Shown: piece by piece, positions 1 through 8,514 of the stretch
Position numbering within the stretch: position 1 is the stretch's first letter
How the letters are laid out: the number at the start of each line of letters is the position of its first letter
NCBI GenBank assembly: GCA_964645765.1
Contig: CAZYBE010000012.1
Location: 25,888 to 89,887, forward strand
Source: CAZGMN01 sp964645765
GTDB lineage: Bacteria > Acidobacteriota > Aminicenantia > Aminicenantales > Aminicenantaceae
DNA: 64,000 nucleotides
Reading direction: 5' to 3'
Notes under the pieces: model-generated
The model's input: the letters and a program-made list of their open reading frames with translations, nothing else
Databases searched by the model: none
Told to the model about the DNA's origin: nothing
Program-made: the position numbers and the translations under genes

Positions 1-2
1 AC

Positions 3-440
3 AGACTGGAATACGGGACTCTGAACATCTTGGGCGTGGCAGGGCTCAACGCAGGCCTCAAATGGATTGAGAAGAAGGGGTTGCAGAATATCCATGAGCA
101 AGAGATGAAGCTGACTGCCATGCTCAGGGATGGGCTTCTGGGGGCTGATGGCGTAAGTATCTATTGCCAAGATGATCTGACCGGCCATATCTCCATTTTC
201 AGTTTCAATGTCAACGGCTTGGAAGCCTTGAACACGTCCACGATGTTGGATGTGGACTACAATATCGCTTCCAGGTCAGGCCTCCATTGCGCCCCCCTCG
301 TCCATGAACAGTTGGGCACAGATAAAATCCATGGAGCTGTCCGCTTTGGCATCGGGCCCTTCAACACAGAAGAGGACATCAGGACTGCCATCGAGGCCGC
401 AAAAGAGATTTCCGAATTTCAGAGGAGAAAATCCTCTTAG
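3..440 (+). CDS. Cysteine desulfurase family protein, C-terminal part
   Basis: A PLP enzyme that takes sulfur from cysteine and carries it as a persulfide. The reading frame is open from the left edge, so the gene starts outside the window; the visible 145 codons are the small C-terminal domain. The active-site loop reads SRSGLHCAPLVH and holds the persulfide-forming Cys, followed by the VRFGIGPFNTEEDI segment typical of this aminotransferase class V group. The RSGLHCAP form is closer to stand-alone or SufS-like desulfurases than to IscS. It converges on dsrC, so the two neighbours could donate and accept sulfur, but they are on opposite strands and not one operon. The family call is firm; the subgroup is inferred. 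Confidence 0.9.
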   Translation, partial: RLEYGTLNILGVAGLNAGLKWIEKKGLQNIHEQEMKLTAMLRDGLLGADGVSIYCQDDLTGHISIFSFNVNGLEALNTSTMLDVDYNIASRSGLHCAPLVHEQLGTDKIHGAVRFGIGPFNTEEDIRTAIEAAKEISEFQRRKSS

Positions 441-487
441 TTAACTATCCGCATCTGCTTTCGCTGGTTATTCCCTTTTTCTCAGCT

Positions 488-808
488 TCAGACACAGCCG
501 TCAGGCTTGGGGAGTCCGGCAAGCTTGCAGGCTCCTTTGGCAGGACCTGAAGGGAAAAGTTCATAGATGTGCTTCAACGTAAATCCCGTGGTTTTGCAAA
601 TTTTCCGGACCATCGGAGCCAGGCTGTTCTCAAGATAATAATCCCGGATATAGCGGATGACAGCCCAGTGTTCATCGGTAAGTTGTTCTATTCTTTCTGC
701 TTCTTTAGCCAGGGCTGCTGCCACATCTTCATCCCATTCCTCTGGATGAGCCAAAAAGCCCTCTTCATTCGTCTCGTATCTCTTTCCTTTGACATCAATC
801 TCAGGCAA
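488..808 (-). CDS. dsrC: DsrC/TusE family sulfur carrier protein
   Basis: A 106-residue cytoplasmic sulfur-relay protein. The C-terminal arm GACKLAGLPKPDGCV carries both cysteines of true DsrC: the penultimate one and the one 11 residues before it. These form the trisulfide or persulfide in sulfite reduction; TusE proteins for tRNA thiolation usually keep only the penultimate one. The start is a TTG preceded by GAGGAG at good distance; an ATG nearby is in another frame. An extended -10 promoter lies just upstream. No dsrAB, tusA or tusBCD is visible, so whether it serves dissimilatory sulfite reductase, tRNA modification or regulation is open. The neighbouring desulfurase may supply sulfur. 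Confidence 0.9.
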   Translation of the reverse strand: MPEIDVKGKRYETNEEGFLAHPEEWDEDVAAALAKEAERIEQLTDEHWAVIRYIRDYYLENSLAPMVRKICKTTGFTLKHIYELFPSGPAKGACKLAGLPKPDGCV

Positions 809-853
809 TTGGGCATCTCCTCTTTTTTTTGTAATCTCGCGAGTTGACGGCGT

Positions 854-862
854 ATTATAACA
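854..862 (-). promoter_or_regulatory. Extended -10 promoter of dsrC
   Basis: On the minus strand the sequence reads TGTTATAAT, a perfect -10 hexamer with the TGn extension, about 40 nt before the dsrC start. No convincing -35 box lies 17 nt upstream, which is normal for extended -10 promoters. Confidence 0.5.
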
Positions 863-1031
863 CAGAGCCTCAGAATGTCTCCATCGCTTTAGTCAGGGAA
901 AAAGAACTTCTTTATGATGAAAAGCAGATTAAGAATGCTTCCAGCTTAAAATCAAAGATTGCCTCCTCCTCAATGCTTGTCCTTGAATACGGTCTTGCTT
1001 TGAAGGAGAAAAGAATAGGCAATTCGCTTTC

Positions 1032-1778
1032 TTAGACCACGATTGCTGAAGCATGGGGATTCATCGGGTTAATTCTGGCTACAAGCGAAAAGAGAAATGG
1101 ATAGCTGTCTTTAAGATGCTCGGCATAGCTCATCCATTCACCAGTCAACTGGGAATAGGCCCTTTTCATGTCCCCAGCCAGATGTTGGTAATCAGATTCT
1201 GGCAGGTTTTCCAACTTGTCCTCCCTGAAGGCCAGCTCTTCCGTCAAATGAAAAATTGCCCAGAGAACGTCGGTGAAGCGCTCGTGTTCGAGTAGATTGG
1301 GATTTTCAAGAAGATTGAGCAAAAACGGTCTTTTGCTGAGAAGAAAATCTCGAAGCTGAGAGAGATGAGACTTGTCGATTTTGATCTCATAAGAGAAGCT
1401 TCTTGCCTCGGCTATTGCTTTTCTAAAATCCTTTTTATTCCATTCCGGCCTGATTTCTAACTCTTTTTCTAAGCTCTCAGCATTTCTAACGAAAAAGGAA
1501 AATTTTCTTAGAAGCTCCATTCCAACCTCACTGAAAAAAGTGCCGATGACCATGTTCAACTTGTTCATAAGGGCCTTTTTCTCTCTCCGGGTGAGCAAGC
1601 GTTCGATGAACAGAATGACGAGGAGGACGTCGAGAAAGAGAAAAGCTATATCTCCTGCCATATAGATAAAAATATGATGCAGGTCTCGAAAGATTAGGTA
1701 ATGGATGGTGTAAGTCAAAGCTGAAGCACCGATGAGAAGCAGGCTGACGGATAATGTCCAGTTGAGTTTTCCTTTCAT
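1032..1778 (-). CDS. Membrane protein with two N-terminal TM helices, unknown function
   Basis: A 248-residue protein I do not recognise. Two hydrophobic helices (about residues 8-30 and 36-58) form a short hairpin, followed by ERLLTRREKKALMNKL and a long, charged, helix-rich domain that should be cytoplasmic. The anchored helical region suggests a scaffold or signalling protein, but no catalytic motif is visible. GGAGGT lies close upstream of the ATG. It stands alone: the nearest genes are dsrC on the same strand 220 bp downstream and the decayed amidohydrolase on the other strand. Confidence 0.7.
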   Translation of the reverse strand: MKGKLNWTLSVSLLLIGASALTYTIHYLIFRDLHHIFIYMAGDIAFLFLDVLLVILFIERLLTRREKKALMNKLNMVIGTFFSEVGMELLRKFSFFVRNAESLEKELEIRPEWNKKDFRKAIAEARSFSYEIKIDKSHLSQLRDFLLSKRPFLLNLLENPNLLEHERFTDVLWAIFHLTEELAFREDKLENLPESDYQHLAGDMKRAYSQLTGEWMSYAEHLKDSYPFLFSLVARINPMNPHASAIVV

Positions 1779-2149
1779 TTGCGGATGACCTCCTTTCTAT
1801 CGCTCGGAAGACAGTTATTTTCCTGCAGCAAAAAGCTGCTTAACTGCTTCCAAGAATCAAAATAAATTTTCATTCACTTCGAATAAATAAATAGGTTTAA
1901 GGGACTAGAGCTTTTTTGTCAATCGCCAAATACGAAATTGTTGATAAAGAGCCAGATTAGATAACCAGAGCAAAAAAGACCTTCGAAATCAAAGAGTCCA
2001 TTGATCACAAATCATTATCTAAAAAATTTGTCTTTATATATGGTAAATCCATAATTATCAATTAGATATAAGTGCTTTGGCGCAAAAAAATGCCTACAAA
2101 AAATTGACAGAAGTTTCCGACTTGGAATAGAATTTATGTTTCACTATCT
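1779..2149. other. Intergenic region, AT-rich
   Basis: About 370 bases without a supportable gene between two divergent units. It holds the upstream region of the minus-strand membrane protein and, near its right end, a good sigma-70 promoter pointing right. I see no repeat or RNA gene here. Confidence 0.6.
2104..2133 (+). promoter_or_regulatory. Sigma-70 promoter of the decayed D-aminoacylase-like gene
   Basis: TTGACA, an 18-nt spacer and TAGAAT (5 of 6 consensus bases). The ATG of the decayed gene follows 17 nt later. The promoter may still serve the squalene-cyclase-fold gene further downstream. Confidence 0.5.
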
Positions 2150-2380
2150 ATGCTTCAAAAAGATGTGAGAAGAGGCTGGTTTCTTTTTTTTACAGGACTG
2201 GCTATATTTTCTCCCTATTCTCCTGCGTCTCCTCGAAGAAACCTTATGGCATTGTCGCAAAAAACCGTCTTATCGTTGATGGGACAGACAACCCGCGGTT
2301 TAGGGCTGATATCGGAATAAAGGATAAGAAGATTTCTAAGGTTGGCTGGATAGATAAAAATCAAAATAATTATCTATGAG
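2150..2380 (+). pseudogene. Remnant of exported N-acyl-D-amino-acid deacylase (amidohydrolase)
   Basis: The ATG at 2150 opens a signal-peptide-like segment (MLQKDVRRGWFLFF...). After about 20 codons the coding signal jumps to another frame, near the T8 run at 2184-2191 or shortly after it, and continues as KKPYGIVAKNRLIVDG, TDNPRFRADIGIKDKKISKV and a few more residues to a TGA at 2378. This is the typical N-terminus of D-aminoacylase/dihydroorotase-like amidohydrolases (KNGRIVDGTGNPWFRADIGI). Such enzymes have about 500 residues with metal-binding HxH motifs; only about 77 codons remain and the catalytic barrel is gone. Both the frameshift and the deletion are read directly; the family is inferred from the motif. 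Confidence 0.7.
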
Positions 2381-2432
2381 AGGCAAAAATAAGAGTTAAG
2401 CAGCTCCAAGCAAGGTTGCTTGAGTAAAAGCG

Positions 2433-3419
2433 GTGACAAAGTTCAATCCAAATAATGCCATTGAGTTTCTCTTGGCAAGAGGGAATCTGCCCATCCTTTA
2501 CTGGTTGAAAAAAGAGATTCTCGAAGTTCCAACAGAAAGGGAGTATAAGAATCTGCAGAAATTCGCCTCGCGAATAAGAATTTTAAAAGCACAAAAATCA
2601 AACGGCGGCTGGTGCAAAAGAAGGTATGAAGGCCATTCTCGCTGGGAAAAAACATATTACATTGTTGAGACATTAAGAAATCTTTTCAGACTCTACGATT
2701 ATGCCTGCTCACTCGAGGAGCCGGGAATTCAAAAGGCAATTAGCTTCCTGTTTTCAACACAGTCTAAAGAAGGGGATTTCCGCGGTGCTTATTTTAATGA
2801 ATACTCTCCGACTTATCACGCCTTAACCCTTGAGATTCTCTGTCTTTATGGCATGGAGAACGATAAAAAGACACAGAAAGGATTCCGCTGGATTATCAAA
2901 AATAGGCAGGAGGATGGAGGCTGGGTCATTCCTTATCGAACAATCGACCAGGAACAGCTAAAAAATCGTTATAATTTTAAAGCCCAGCTAAAGCTCGAAC
3001 CAGTAAAACCTGATAAATCTCGGCCCTTCTCCCACCTTGTTACCGGCATGGTTCTTCGGGCTCTTGCCGCATCTCCCAGTTGGAGAAAAAGCAAGGAGGC
3101 AAAAAAAGCCGGCGAGCTGATGCTGAGCCGGCTTTTCAAGGAGGATGAGTACGAAGACCGGCGTCCTCCCACATTCTGGGAGGAAATTAGCTATCCCTTC
3201 TGGGCAACTGATATTTTGAGCTGCCTCGATTCTCTTTCCAAGGTCGGCTTCAGCATGGAAGATGAAAGAATCCAAAAAGGGTTAGAATGGCTGATGAAAA
3301 AACAGACCAAGCAAGGTTACTGGGAAGCAGGGAATAAAAAGTCCTCTTTGGAAGACCATCTCTGGGTGACATTTGCTGTCTTGAGGGTCTTGAAAAGATT
3401 CGGATTGATAGAAGTTTAG
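2433..3419 (+). CDS. Squalene-cyclase/prenyltransferase-fold (alpha-alpha toroid) protein
   Basis: A 328-residue cytoplasmic protein starting with GTG. It carries repeats of the terpenoid cyclase/protein prenyltransferase toroid: QKSNGGWCKR (about residue 55), QSKEGDF (about 110), NRQEDGGWVIPY (about 157) and KQTKQGYWEAG (about 290), each followed by paired helices. The protein is about half the length of squalene-hopene cyclase, has no signal peptide, and I see no DxDD cyclase motif, so it is more likely a single-domain prenyltransferase-like protein than a hopanoid cyclase. It lies 20 bp before folK and could share its transcript, without obvious functional connection. The fold is well supported; substrate and reaction are unknown. 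Confidence 0.75.
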   Translation: MTKFNPNNAIEFLLARGNLPILYWLKKEILEVPTEREYKNLQKFASRIRILKAQKSNGGWCKRRYEGHSRWEKTYYIVETLRNLFRLYDYACSLEEPGIQKAISFLFSTQSKEGDFRGAYFNEYSPTYHALTLEILCLYGMENDKKTQKGFRWIIKNRQEDGGWVIPYRTIDQEQLKNRYNFKAQLKLEPVKPDKSRPFSHLVTGMVLRALAASPSWRKSKEAKKAGELMLSRLFKEDEYEDRRPPTFWEEISYPFWATDILSCLDSLSKVGFSMEDERIQKGLEWLMKKQTKQGYWEAGNKKSSLEDHLWVTFAVLRVLKRFGLIEV

Positions 3420-3438
3420 CTTTTAACGAGTGCTCAAT

Positions 3439-3915
3439 ATGAGATACTTGCTAAGCTTGGGCAGCAACCTTGGAGACCGAGAAAAAAATTTAGCTCGTGC
3501 TCTCTCTTTTCTGGAGGAGGGGGGAGTTAAAATTTTTAAGACATCTTCTATTTATGAAACTCAACCCGTTGATATTCCTTCCGAATATTGGTTCTACAAT
3601 CAGGTCATCGAGGTTCAGGCTGCGGCCGGCCCGAAGGACTTCTTGGCCTTGATCAAAAGAATCGAGAAAAAAATGGGAAGAAAGGCTGAGGCCAGGAGGG
3701 CTAACCGGATTATTGATATAGATATTCTTTTAGCTGAGGGAAAAGTCATCCGGACTGAAGAGTTGGAAATTCCCCATCCCAGGATGGAAAAGAGAAATTT
3801 TGTGCTCATTCCTCTCATGGAGATTTCCCCTGATGCAGTCCATCCGACACTGGGAGAAAGCATAAGAGACTTATCGAAAAAATCAAAGGACGACTCGGTT
3901 GTCAAACGATTATGA
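3439..3915 (+). CDS. folK: 2-amino-4-hydroxy-6-hydroxymethyldihydropteridine pyrophosphokinase
   Basis: Transfers pyrophosphate from ATP to 6-hydroxymethyl-dihydropterin in folate synthesis. The 158-residue protein has the family hallmarks: LSLGSNLGDRE at the N-terminus, YETQPVD with FYNQV in the pterin site, the Mg-binding RIIDIDILL and the IPHPRMEKRNFVLIPL segment. A GTG three codons earlier (3430) is possible, but the ATG at 3439 fits the family start. No strong ribosome binding site is visible, so translation may depend on the upstream gene. No other folate gene (folP, folB, folE) is in the window. Confidence 0.93.
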   Translation: MRYLLSLGSNLGDREKNLARALSFLEEGGVKIFKTSSIYETQPVDIPSEYWFYNQVIEVQAAAGPKDFLALIKRIEKKMGRKAEARRANRIIDIDILLAEGKVIRTEELEIPHPRMEKRNFVLIPLMEISPDAVHPTLGESIRDLSKKSKDDSVVKRL

Positions 3916-4077
3916 TCTAAACCAGAAGGCCATCAGTCATAAGCATAAAATTAGTGATAATCCAGGACGGGAAGCGTTTCGAATTCCATGTTCAAAGAAT
4001 GATCAGGTGATAAGAGACGATTCCTCTAGTGCAGATGATCTTTACAACCAAGCGTGTGTTGGTGTAATTAATACCAA

Positions 4078-6285
4078 ATGAGAAAAGTAGTCTTCATATT
4101 TTCAATATTTTTCATCTCGGCCATCGAATCGCTCGCCGTTGAAATCAAAGGAAAGGTTGTGAATCTTGAGGGAAAACCCGTTGCCCAAAGTGTCATTTTC
4201 CACGCCTCAAGCGGCGGCAAGACCCTCTCAGATGAAGAGGGCCGTTTCAGCCTATCTTTTCCTGAAGAAGAAAAGATAAGGCTGAAGATCATTCACCGGG
4301 ATTATATCGACCAGGAAGTTGTCCTTTCAGCCAAAGAGGCACAAAGAGAAATAGTCATAACGCTCGTTCCTTACATAATCCAGAGAGAAGAGATAGTGGT
4401 GACGGCATTGAGGTATCCTGAATCTTCGGCAAGCGTCCCTGCCGCTGAAACAGTCGTTTCTAAAGAGACGCTCGAAGAAAAGATGGCCCCGAATATCACT
4501 GAAGGCCTTTCAACTATTCCTGGAGTCTCCACCCTCGGGTCGGGCGGCTTTTCTATAGTTCCTAACATTCGTGGCCTGGCAAGAAGTCGAGTACTGATTC
4601 TGATCGACAACGCCCGGATAACAAGCGACAGGCGCACTGGACCCAATGCTTCTTTTATCGAACTCAATGACATCGAAAAAATTGAAGTCCTGAGAAGCCC
4701 TTCCTCTGTCTTCTATGGCTCGGATGCCATGGGAGGAGTCATCCACATCCTGACCAAAAAGCCAGCCATGGAAGGGAAACCGAAAGGGATCGCCAATTTC
4801 AAGTATGGCTCGATAAACCAGGAAAAAGGAATTGGCTTTTCAGTCGAGGGAAGCCGGAAAAACACCGGATTTTATCTCTCTTTCCAGGGCGGGGATGCAG
4901 AGAACTACTCCTCTCCTCAGGGTGAAGTGCTCCAGTCTTATTACACACAGGGTACTCTATTTGGAAAGATCTCGCACATGACTGAGAAGAGAGAGATTCA
5001 CCTGAGCTTTCTCGGCTCAAGGGGACACAACATTGGGAAGCCAGCCCAAGATAGTTCCACTCGGCCCACCTGGTATCCCAGAGAAACCCAGAATCTTCTT
5101 CAGTTCCATTGGCTTGAGAAGGGAATTTTTGGAGGAGGGGAGCTGGCCTTCCAGGCCTTCTTTAATCCCAATTTCTTGGAAACAAAAAGAGAGAGATTCG
5201 AACCCTACAGGACAGAGGAATCCAGGACAGAAAGCAAGGATTACGGGTTCCATCTTTCATACAGGAAAAAAGTTGGACAATATCTTGGCTTGACAGGAGG
5301 GATTGATTTTTATGGAAGGGCCTCGGTGAGAGCAAAAAATGTCTATAAAACATTTGATTCAGATTTTGATTCCTCCGGAAACCTTATCGAGGAAATTGAA
5401 GAATGGCCTTTCACTGAGGGAGACAGAAAAGACCTTGGCCTCTTCTTCTCGGCTGATTACTCAGGTATAAGAAATCTTGACCTGGTAGGTGGGATTCGCT
5501 GGGATTTCTTGCGAATGAAAGCTCTTCAGGGAGACACTCCTCCTGCGCAGAGAAGAGACTACAGCCCCTGGACAGGATTTCTGGGGAGTTCTTTCAAAAT
5601 CACAAAAGAGATTGTTGCCTTTGCCAATCTATCCAAAGCCTACAGGGCTCCGGGCCCGAGCGAATTATTCTATACGGGAATAACTGGCCGGGGAATGATC
5701 ATCTCCCAGCCCGGCCTTAGGCCGGAGACAAGTTTGAACCTTGATGCAGGCCTGAAGTTTATCTTCAAACGCTGGTTTTTTGGTCTCTACTCTTTTTATT
5801 ATGAGATAGATGACCTGATAGAGCGATATCTTCTTAATCCGGCAGAAAGCATCTATACCTACGGGAATATTGACCAAGGCAAAATCAACGGCTATGAACT
5901 CGAATTGGAATATTATCCTGCTCAGGGCTGGAAAATATTCGGCAACTTCTTCTCATTCAAAGGAAAAAGCAAGATCACAGAAAATCCCTTGAATGATGTT
6001 CCCCCTTTTCGTCTCTATGCTGGAACAAGGTTCTGGATAGGCCGCTTCTCGGCAGAAATCAACACGACACTCCAGCAGAAAAAAAAGGACCCAGGCCCAG
6101 CCGAGGTCGAAATCCCAGGCTATGGGTTGGTCAATCTAAAAGCCAGCTTCCTCTCTGTGCAAAATTTTCGCCTCTACTTTATCCTCTCTAACCTGCTCAA
6201 CAAATACTATCTGGCAAGACCTGATCCTGACGGAATAGAAGAGCCTGGCAGGAGCCTCATTCTCGGGATGAGTTATTCCTTTTAA
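4078..6285 (+). CDS. TonB-dependent outer-membrane receptor with carboxypeptidase-regulatory-like domain
   Basis: 735 residues. A signal peptide (cut near ESLA, about residue 20) is followed by a carboxypeptidase-regulatory-like Ig domain (about 22-100), a plug (about 105-220, with NIRGLARSRVLILIDN and SVFYGSDAMGGVIHILTKKP), and a 22-strand barrel ending in the terminal Phe of GMSYSF, the outer-membrane assembly signal. TonB receptors import large ligands using proton motive force. No SusD or siderophore genes lie nearby. An exported S9 peptidase follows after 65 bp, probably co-transcribed, and an exported amidohydrolase and carboxypeptidase are close, so peptides are a plausible ligand, but that is inference from neighbours. 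Confidence 0.92.
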   Translation: MRKVVFIFSIFFISAIESLAVEIKGKVVNLEGKPVAQSVIFHASSGGKTLSDEEGRFSLSFPEEEKIRLKIIHRDYIDQEVVLSAKEAQREIVITLVPYIIQREEIVVTALRYPESSASVPAAETVVSKETLEEKMAPNITEGLSTIPGVSTLGSGGFSIVPNIRGLARSRVLILIDNARITSDRRTGPNASFIELNDIEKIEVLRSPSSVFYGSDAMGGVIHILTKKPAMEGKPKGIANFKYGSINQEKGIGFSVEGSRKNTGFYLSFQGGDAENYSSPQGEVLQSYYTQGTLFGKISHMTEKREIHLSFLGSRGHNIGKPAQDSSTRPTWYPRETQNLLQFHWLEKGIFGGGELAFQAFFNPNFLETKRERFEPYRTEESRTESKDYGFHLSYRKKVGQYLGLTGGIDFYGRASVRAKNVYKTFDSDFDSSGNLIEEIEEWPFTEGDRKDLGLFFSADYSGIRNLDLVGGIRWDFLRMKALQGDTPPAQRRDYSPWTGFLGSSFKITKEIVAFANLSKAYRAPGPSELFYTGITGRGMIISQPGLRPETSLNLDAGLKFIFKRWFFGLYSFYYEIDDLIERYLLNPAESIYTYGNIDQGKINGYELELEYYPAQGWKIFGNFFSFKGKSKITENPLNDVPPFRLYAGTRFWIGRFSAEINTTLQQKKKDPGPAEVEIPGYGLVNLKASFLSVQNFRLYFILSNLLNKYYLARPDPDGIEEPGRSLILGMSYSF

Positions 6286-6350
6286 AAATTTAAACAGAGT
6301 ATCACAGAATCTCGATGAGGCGGAAAAAACCATACTAGAGGGAGGGAAAA

Positions 6351-8456
6351 ATGAACCTTTCTATTTTTAAGAAAAAGTCAGTGCTTTTCTCAACTGTAGT
6401 CTTTCTACTTTCATCATTTTCTTTAGCACAGCCCCGATCTTACACTTTGGAGTCCATCATGAGCTGTGCATTCCCATCAAACCTGGTGGCATCTCCTCAA
6501 GGCGACATTGTCGCCTGGGTCTTTAACTGGCAGGGGAAGCGGAATATCTGGGTGGCCAAAGGTCCTGAGTATAAAGCTCAACAACTCACCCAGTATTCCC
6601 TGGATGACGGCCAGGAGTTGGGGGAGCTTGCCTTTAGCTCGGACGGGACAATCATCGTCTTTGTTAGAGGCGGCTCAGCCAATCGGGCTGGAGAGAATCC
6701 CAACCCCACTTCCTCCCCGGGGGGAGCTGAACAGGCTGTCTGGGCGATTAAAGTTGAAGGTGGCGAACCCTGGAAAATCGGGCTGGGAAGCAATCCTTTG
6801 CCTTCGCCGGCTGGCAACTCACTGGTTTATAGCCTTAGAAATCAAATCTATTTTGCCTCGATCGATGGGTCTTCTAAACCAGAGTTGCTTTTTAAAGCTC
6901 GAGGAAGCAATGGCTCTCCTGCCTGGTCTCCTGACGGCTCTAAGCTTGCTTTTGTCAGCAGCAGGGAAGACCATAGCTTCATCGGAGTTTACGATTTCAA
7001 GAGCAAATCGATAATGTGGATTTCTCCTTCTGTTGACAGGGATAGATATCCAGTCTGGTCTCCGTGCGGAAAATACATAGCTTTTATCCGCTTTCCCGGA
7101 ATGAGCTCTGTCGCTTTTTCTAGAGGAGGAGAAAAATTCTCCTTGATGAAGGCTGATGCCGAAAAAGGGGAAGTCCAAGAAATATGGCAATGTCCAAACG
7201 AGACTGGTGGCTTCTCCCAGTCTTATCCTGCCGAGACTCTTCGCTGGGCAGCAGACGGTCTACTCGTTTTTTACTCTGAGCATGAAAAGTGGCTGCATCT
7301 TTACTCTTTATCCTGCAAAGACATGAAATTGACCTGCCTCACTCCTGGAGAATATGAAGTCGAGGACAGCTTCCTTTCAAAGGACGGCAAGGCTCTAATC
7401 TTCAACTCTAACTATGCTGACATCGACCGCAGGCATCTCTGGTCAGTTCCAGTAAAAGGAGGTGAGCCTAAACTTCTAACTCCAGGGCAGGGGATTGAGT
7501 GGTCTCCAGTCCTGACCTCAAACAGCAATGATTTGGTCTTTTTCTGCTCAACCTTCTCCCAGCCCGCAGCTCCTGCTGTCATGGACCTAAAAGATAAGAA
7601 GAGACGCATCATAGCCGCAGAGGTTATCCCCAACGAATTTCCTTTAAAAGAACTGGTCGAACCTCAACAAGTCATTGTTAAAACACCTGATGGGCTGGAT
7701 ATCCACTGCCAACTCTTTCTCCCTAAGGGCGCTAAGCCTGGAGATAAGCGGCCAGCTGTCGTCTTCATGCATGGCGGCCCGATTCGGCAGATGCTCCTCG
7801 GCTGGCACATGCGGGAGTATTATCATAATTCTTACGCCTTTAACCAATACTTGGCAAGCAAAGGCTACTTAGTGCTTTCAGTGAATTTCCGCTCTGGCAT
7901 TGGATACGGGTTCGATTTCCGCCAAGCTCCCAATCAAGGCCCTCGTGGAGCTTCCGAATACCAGGATATTGTGGCTGCTGGCAAATACCTCCAGAAGCGG
8001 CCTGAAGTTGACCCGAACAAAATAGGCCTCTGGGGAGGGTCTTACGGCGGATACCTGACTGCCCTCGGGCTTGCCCGGGATTCTGAGCTGTTTGCCGCTG
8101 GTGTCGACCTCCATGGTGTTCACGACTGGTCCGTCTTCGGAAGACGCCGCGAAGGCGGAGGATGGGGAATTCAAGGCGAAGAGCTGATGAATATGGCTTA
8201 TCAATCTTCCCCTGTGGCCGATGTCTATTTCTGGTCTTCGCCTGTTCTCTTTGTCCACGGAGATGATGACAGGAATGTCGACTTCATTCAGACAACAGAT
8301 TTAGTTCAACGCCTGAGAAAATTGGGCAAAGCCCATGTTGAGGCTCTTGTCTTTCCGGATGAAGTCCACAGCTTTCTCCGCCATGACATCTGGCTAAAAG
8401 TCTACAGAGCAGCTGCGGACTTTTTTGACAGATTCCTTAAAAATAAGAATCAGTGA
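6351..8456 (+). CDS. Exported S9 family prolyl-oligopeptidase-like peptidase
   Basis: 701 residues with a signal peptide (cut after SLA, about residue 25), a beta-propeller of TolB/WD40-like blades (SPAWSPDGSKLAFVS and PVWSPCGKYIAFI are typical) and a C-terminal alpha/beta hydrolase. The catalytic triad is visible: Ser in GLWGGSYGG (about 564), Asp in HGDDDRNV (about 639) and His in DEVHSF (about 673). It most resembles acylaminoacyl peptidase or dipeptidyl peptidase and should trim short peptides in the periplasm. GGGAGGG precedes the ATG. It lies 65 bp after the TonB receptor gene, suggesting an uptake-and-digestion pair. Confidence 0.93.
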   Translation: MNLSIFKKKSVLFSTVVFLLSSFSLAQPRSYTLESIMSCAFPSNLVASPQGDIVAWVFNWQGKRNIWVAKGPEYKAQQLTQYSLDDGQELGELAFSSDGTIIVFVRGGSANRAGENPNPTSSPGGAEQAVWAIKVEGGEPWKIGLGSNPLPSPAGNSLVYSLRNQIYFASIDGSSKPELLFKARGSNGSPAWSPDGSKLAFVSSREDHSFIGVYDFKSKSIMWISPSVDRDRYPVWSPCGKYIAFIRFPGMSSVAFSRGGEKFSLMKADAEKGEVQEIWQCPNETGGFSQSYPAETLRWAADGLLVFYSEHEKWLHLYSLSCKDMKLTCLTPGEYEVEDSFLSKDGKALIFNSNYADIDRRHLWSVPVKGGEPKLLTPGQGIEWSPVLTSNSNDLVFFCSTFSQPAAPAVMDLKDKKRRIIAAEVIPNEFPLKELVEPQQVIVKTPDGLDIHCQLFLPKGAKPGDKRPAVVFMHGGPIRQMLLGWHMREYYHNSYAFNQYLASKGYLVLSVNFRSGIGYGFDFRQAPNQGPRGASEYQDIVAAGKYLQKRPEVDPNKIGLWGGSYGGYLTALGLARDSELFAAGVDLHGVHDWSVFGRRREGGGWGIQGEELMNMAYQSSPVADVYFWSSPVLFVHGDDDRNVDFIQTTDLVQRLRKLGKAHVEALVFPDEVHSFLRHDIWLKVYRAAADFFDRFLKNKNQ

Positions 8457-8514
8457 TAATTATAGAATTGTGGCAAGGCGCTCTGGCTATGACGGAATTT
8501 GGGGTGCTTCCTTT

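Noticed and set aside
844..1035. 63-codon plus-strand reading frame
   Set aside because: It starts in the dsrC promoter region, lacks a ribosome site and shows no protein-like pattern.
3899..4081. 60-codon reading frame between folK and the TonB receptor gene
   Set aside because: It overlaps both neighbours, has no ribosome site and no recognisable composition.
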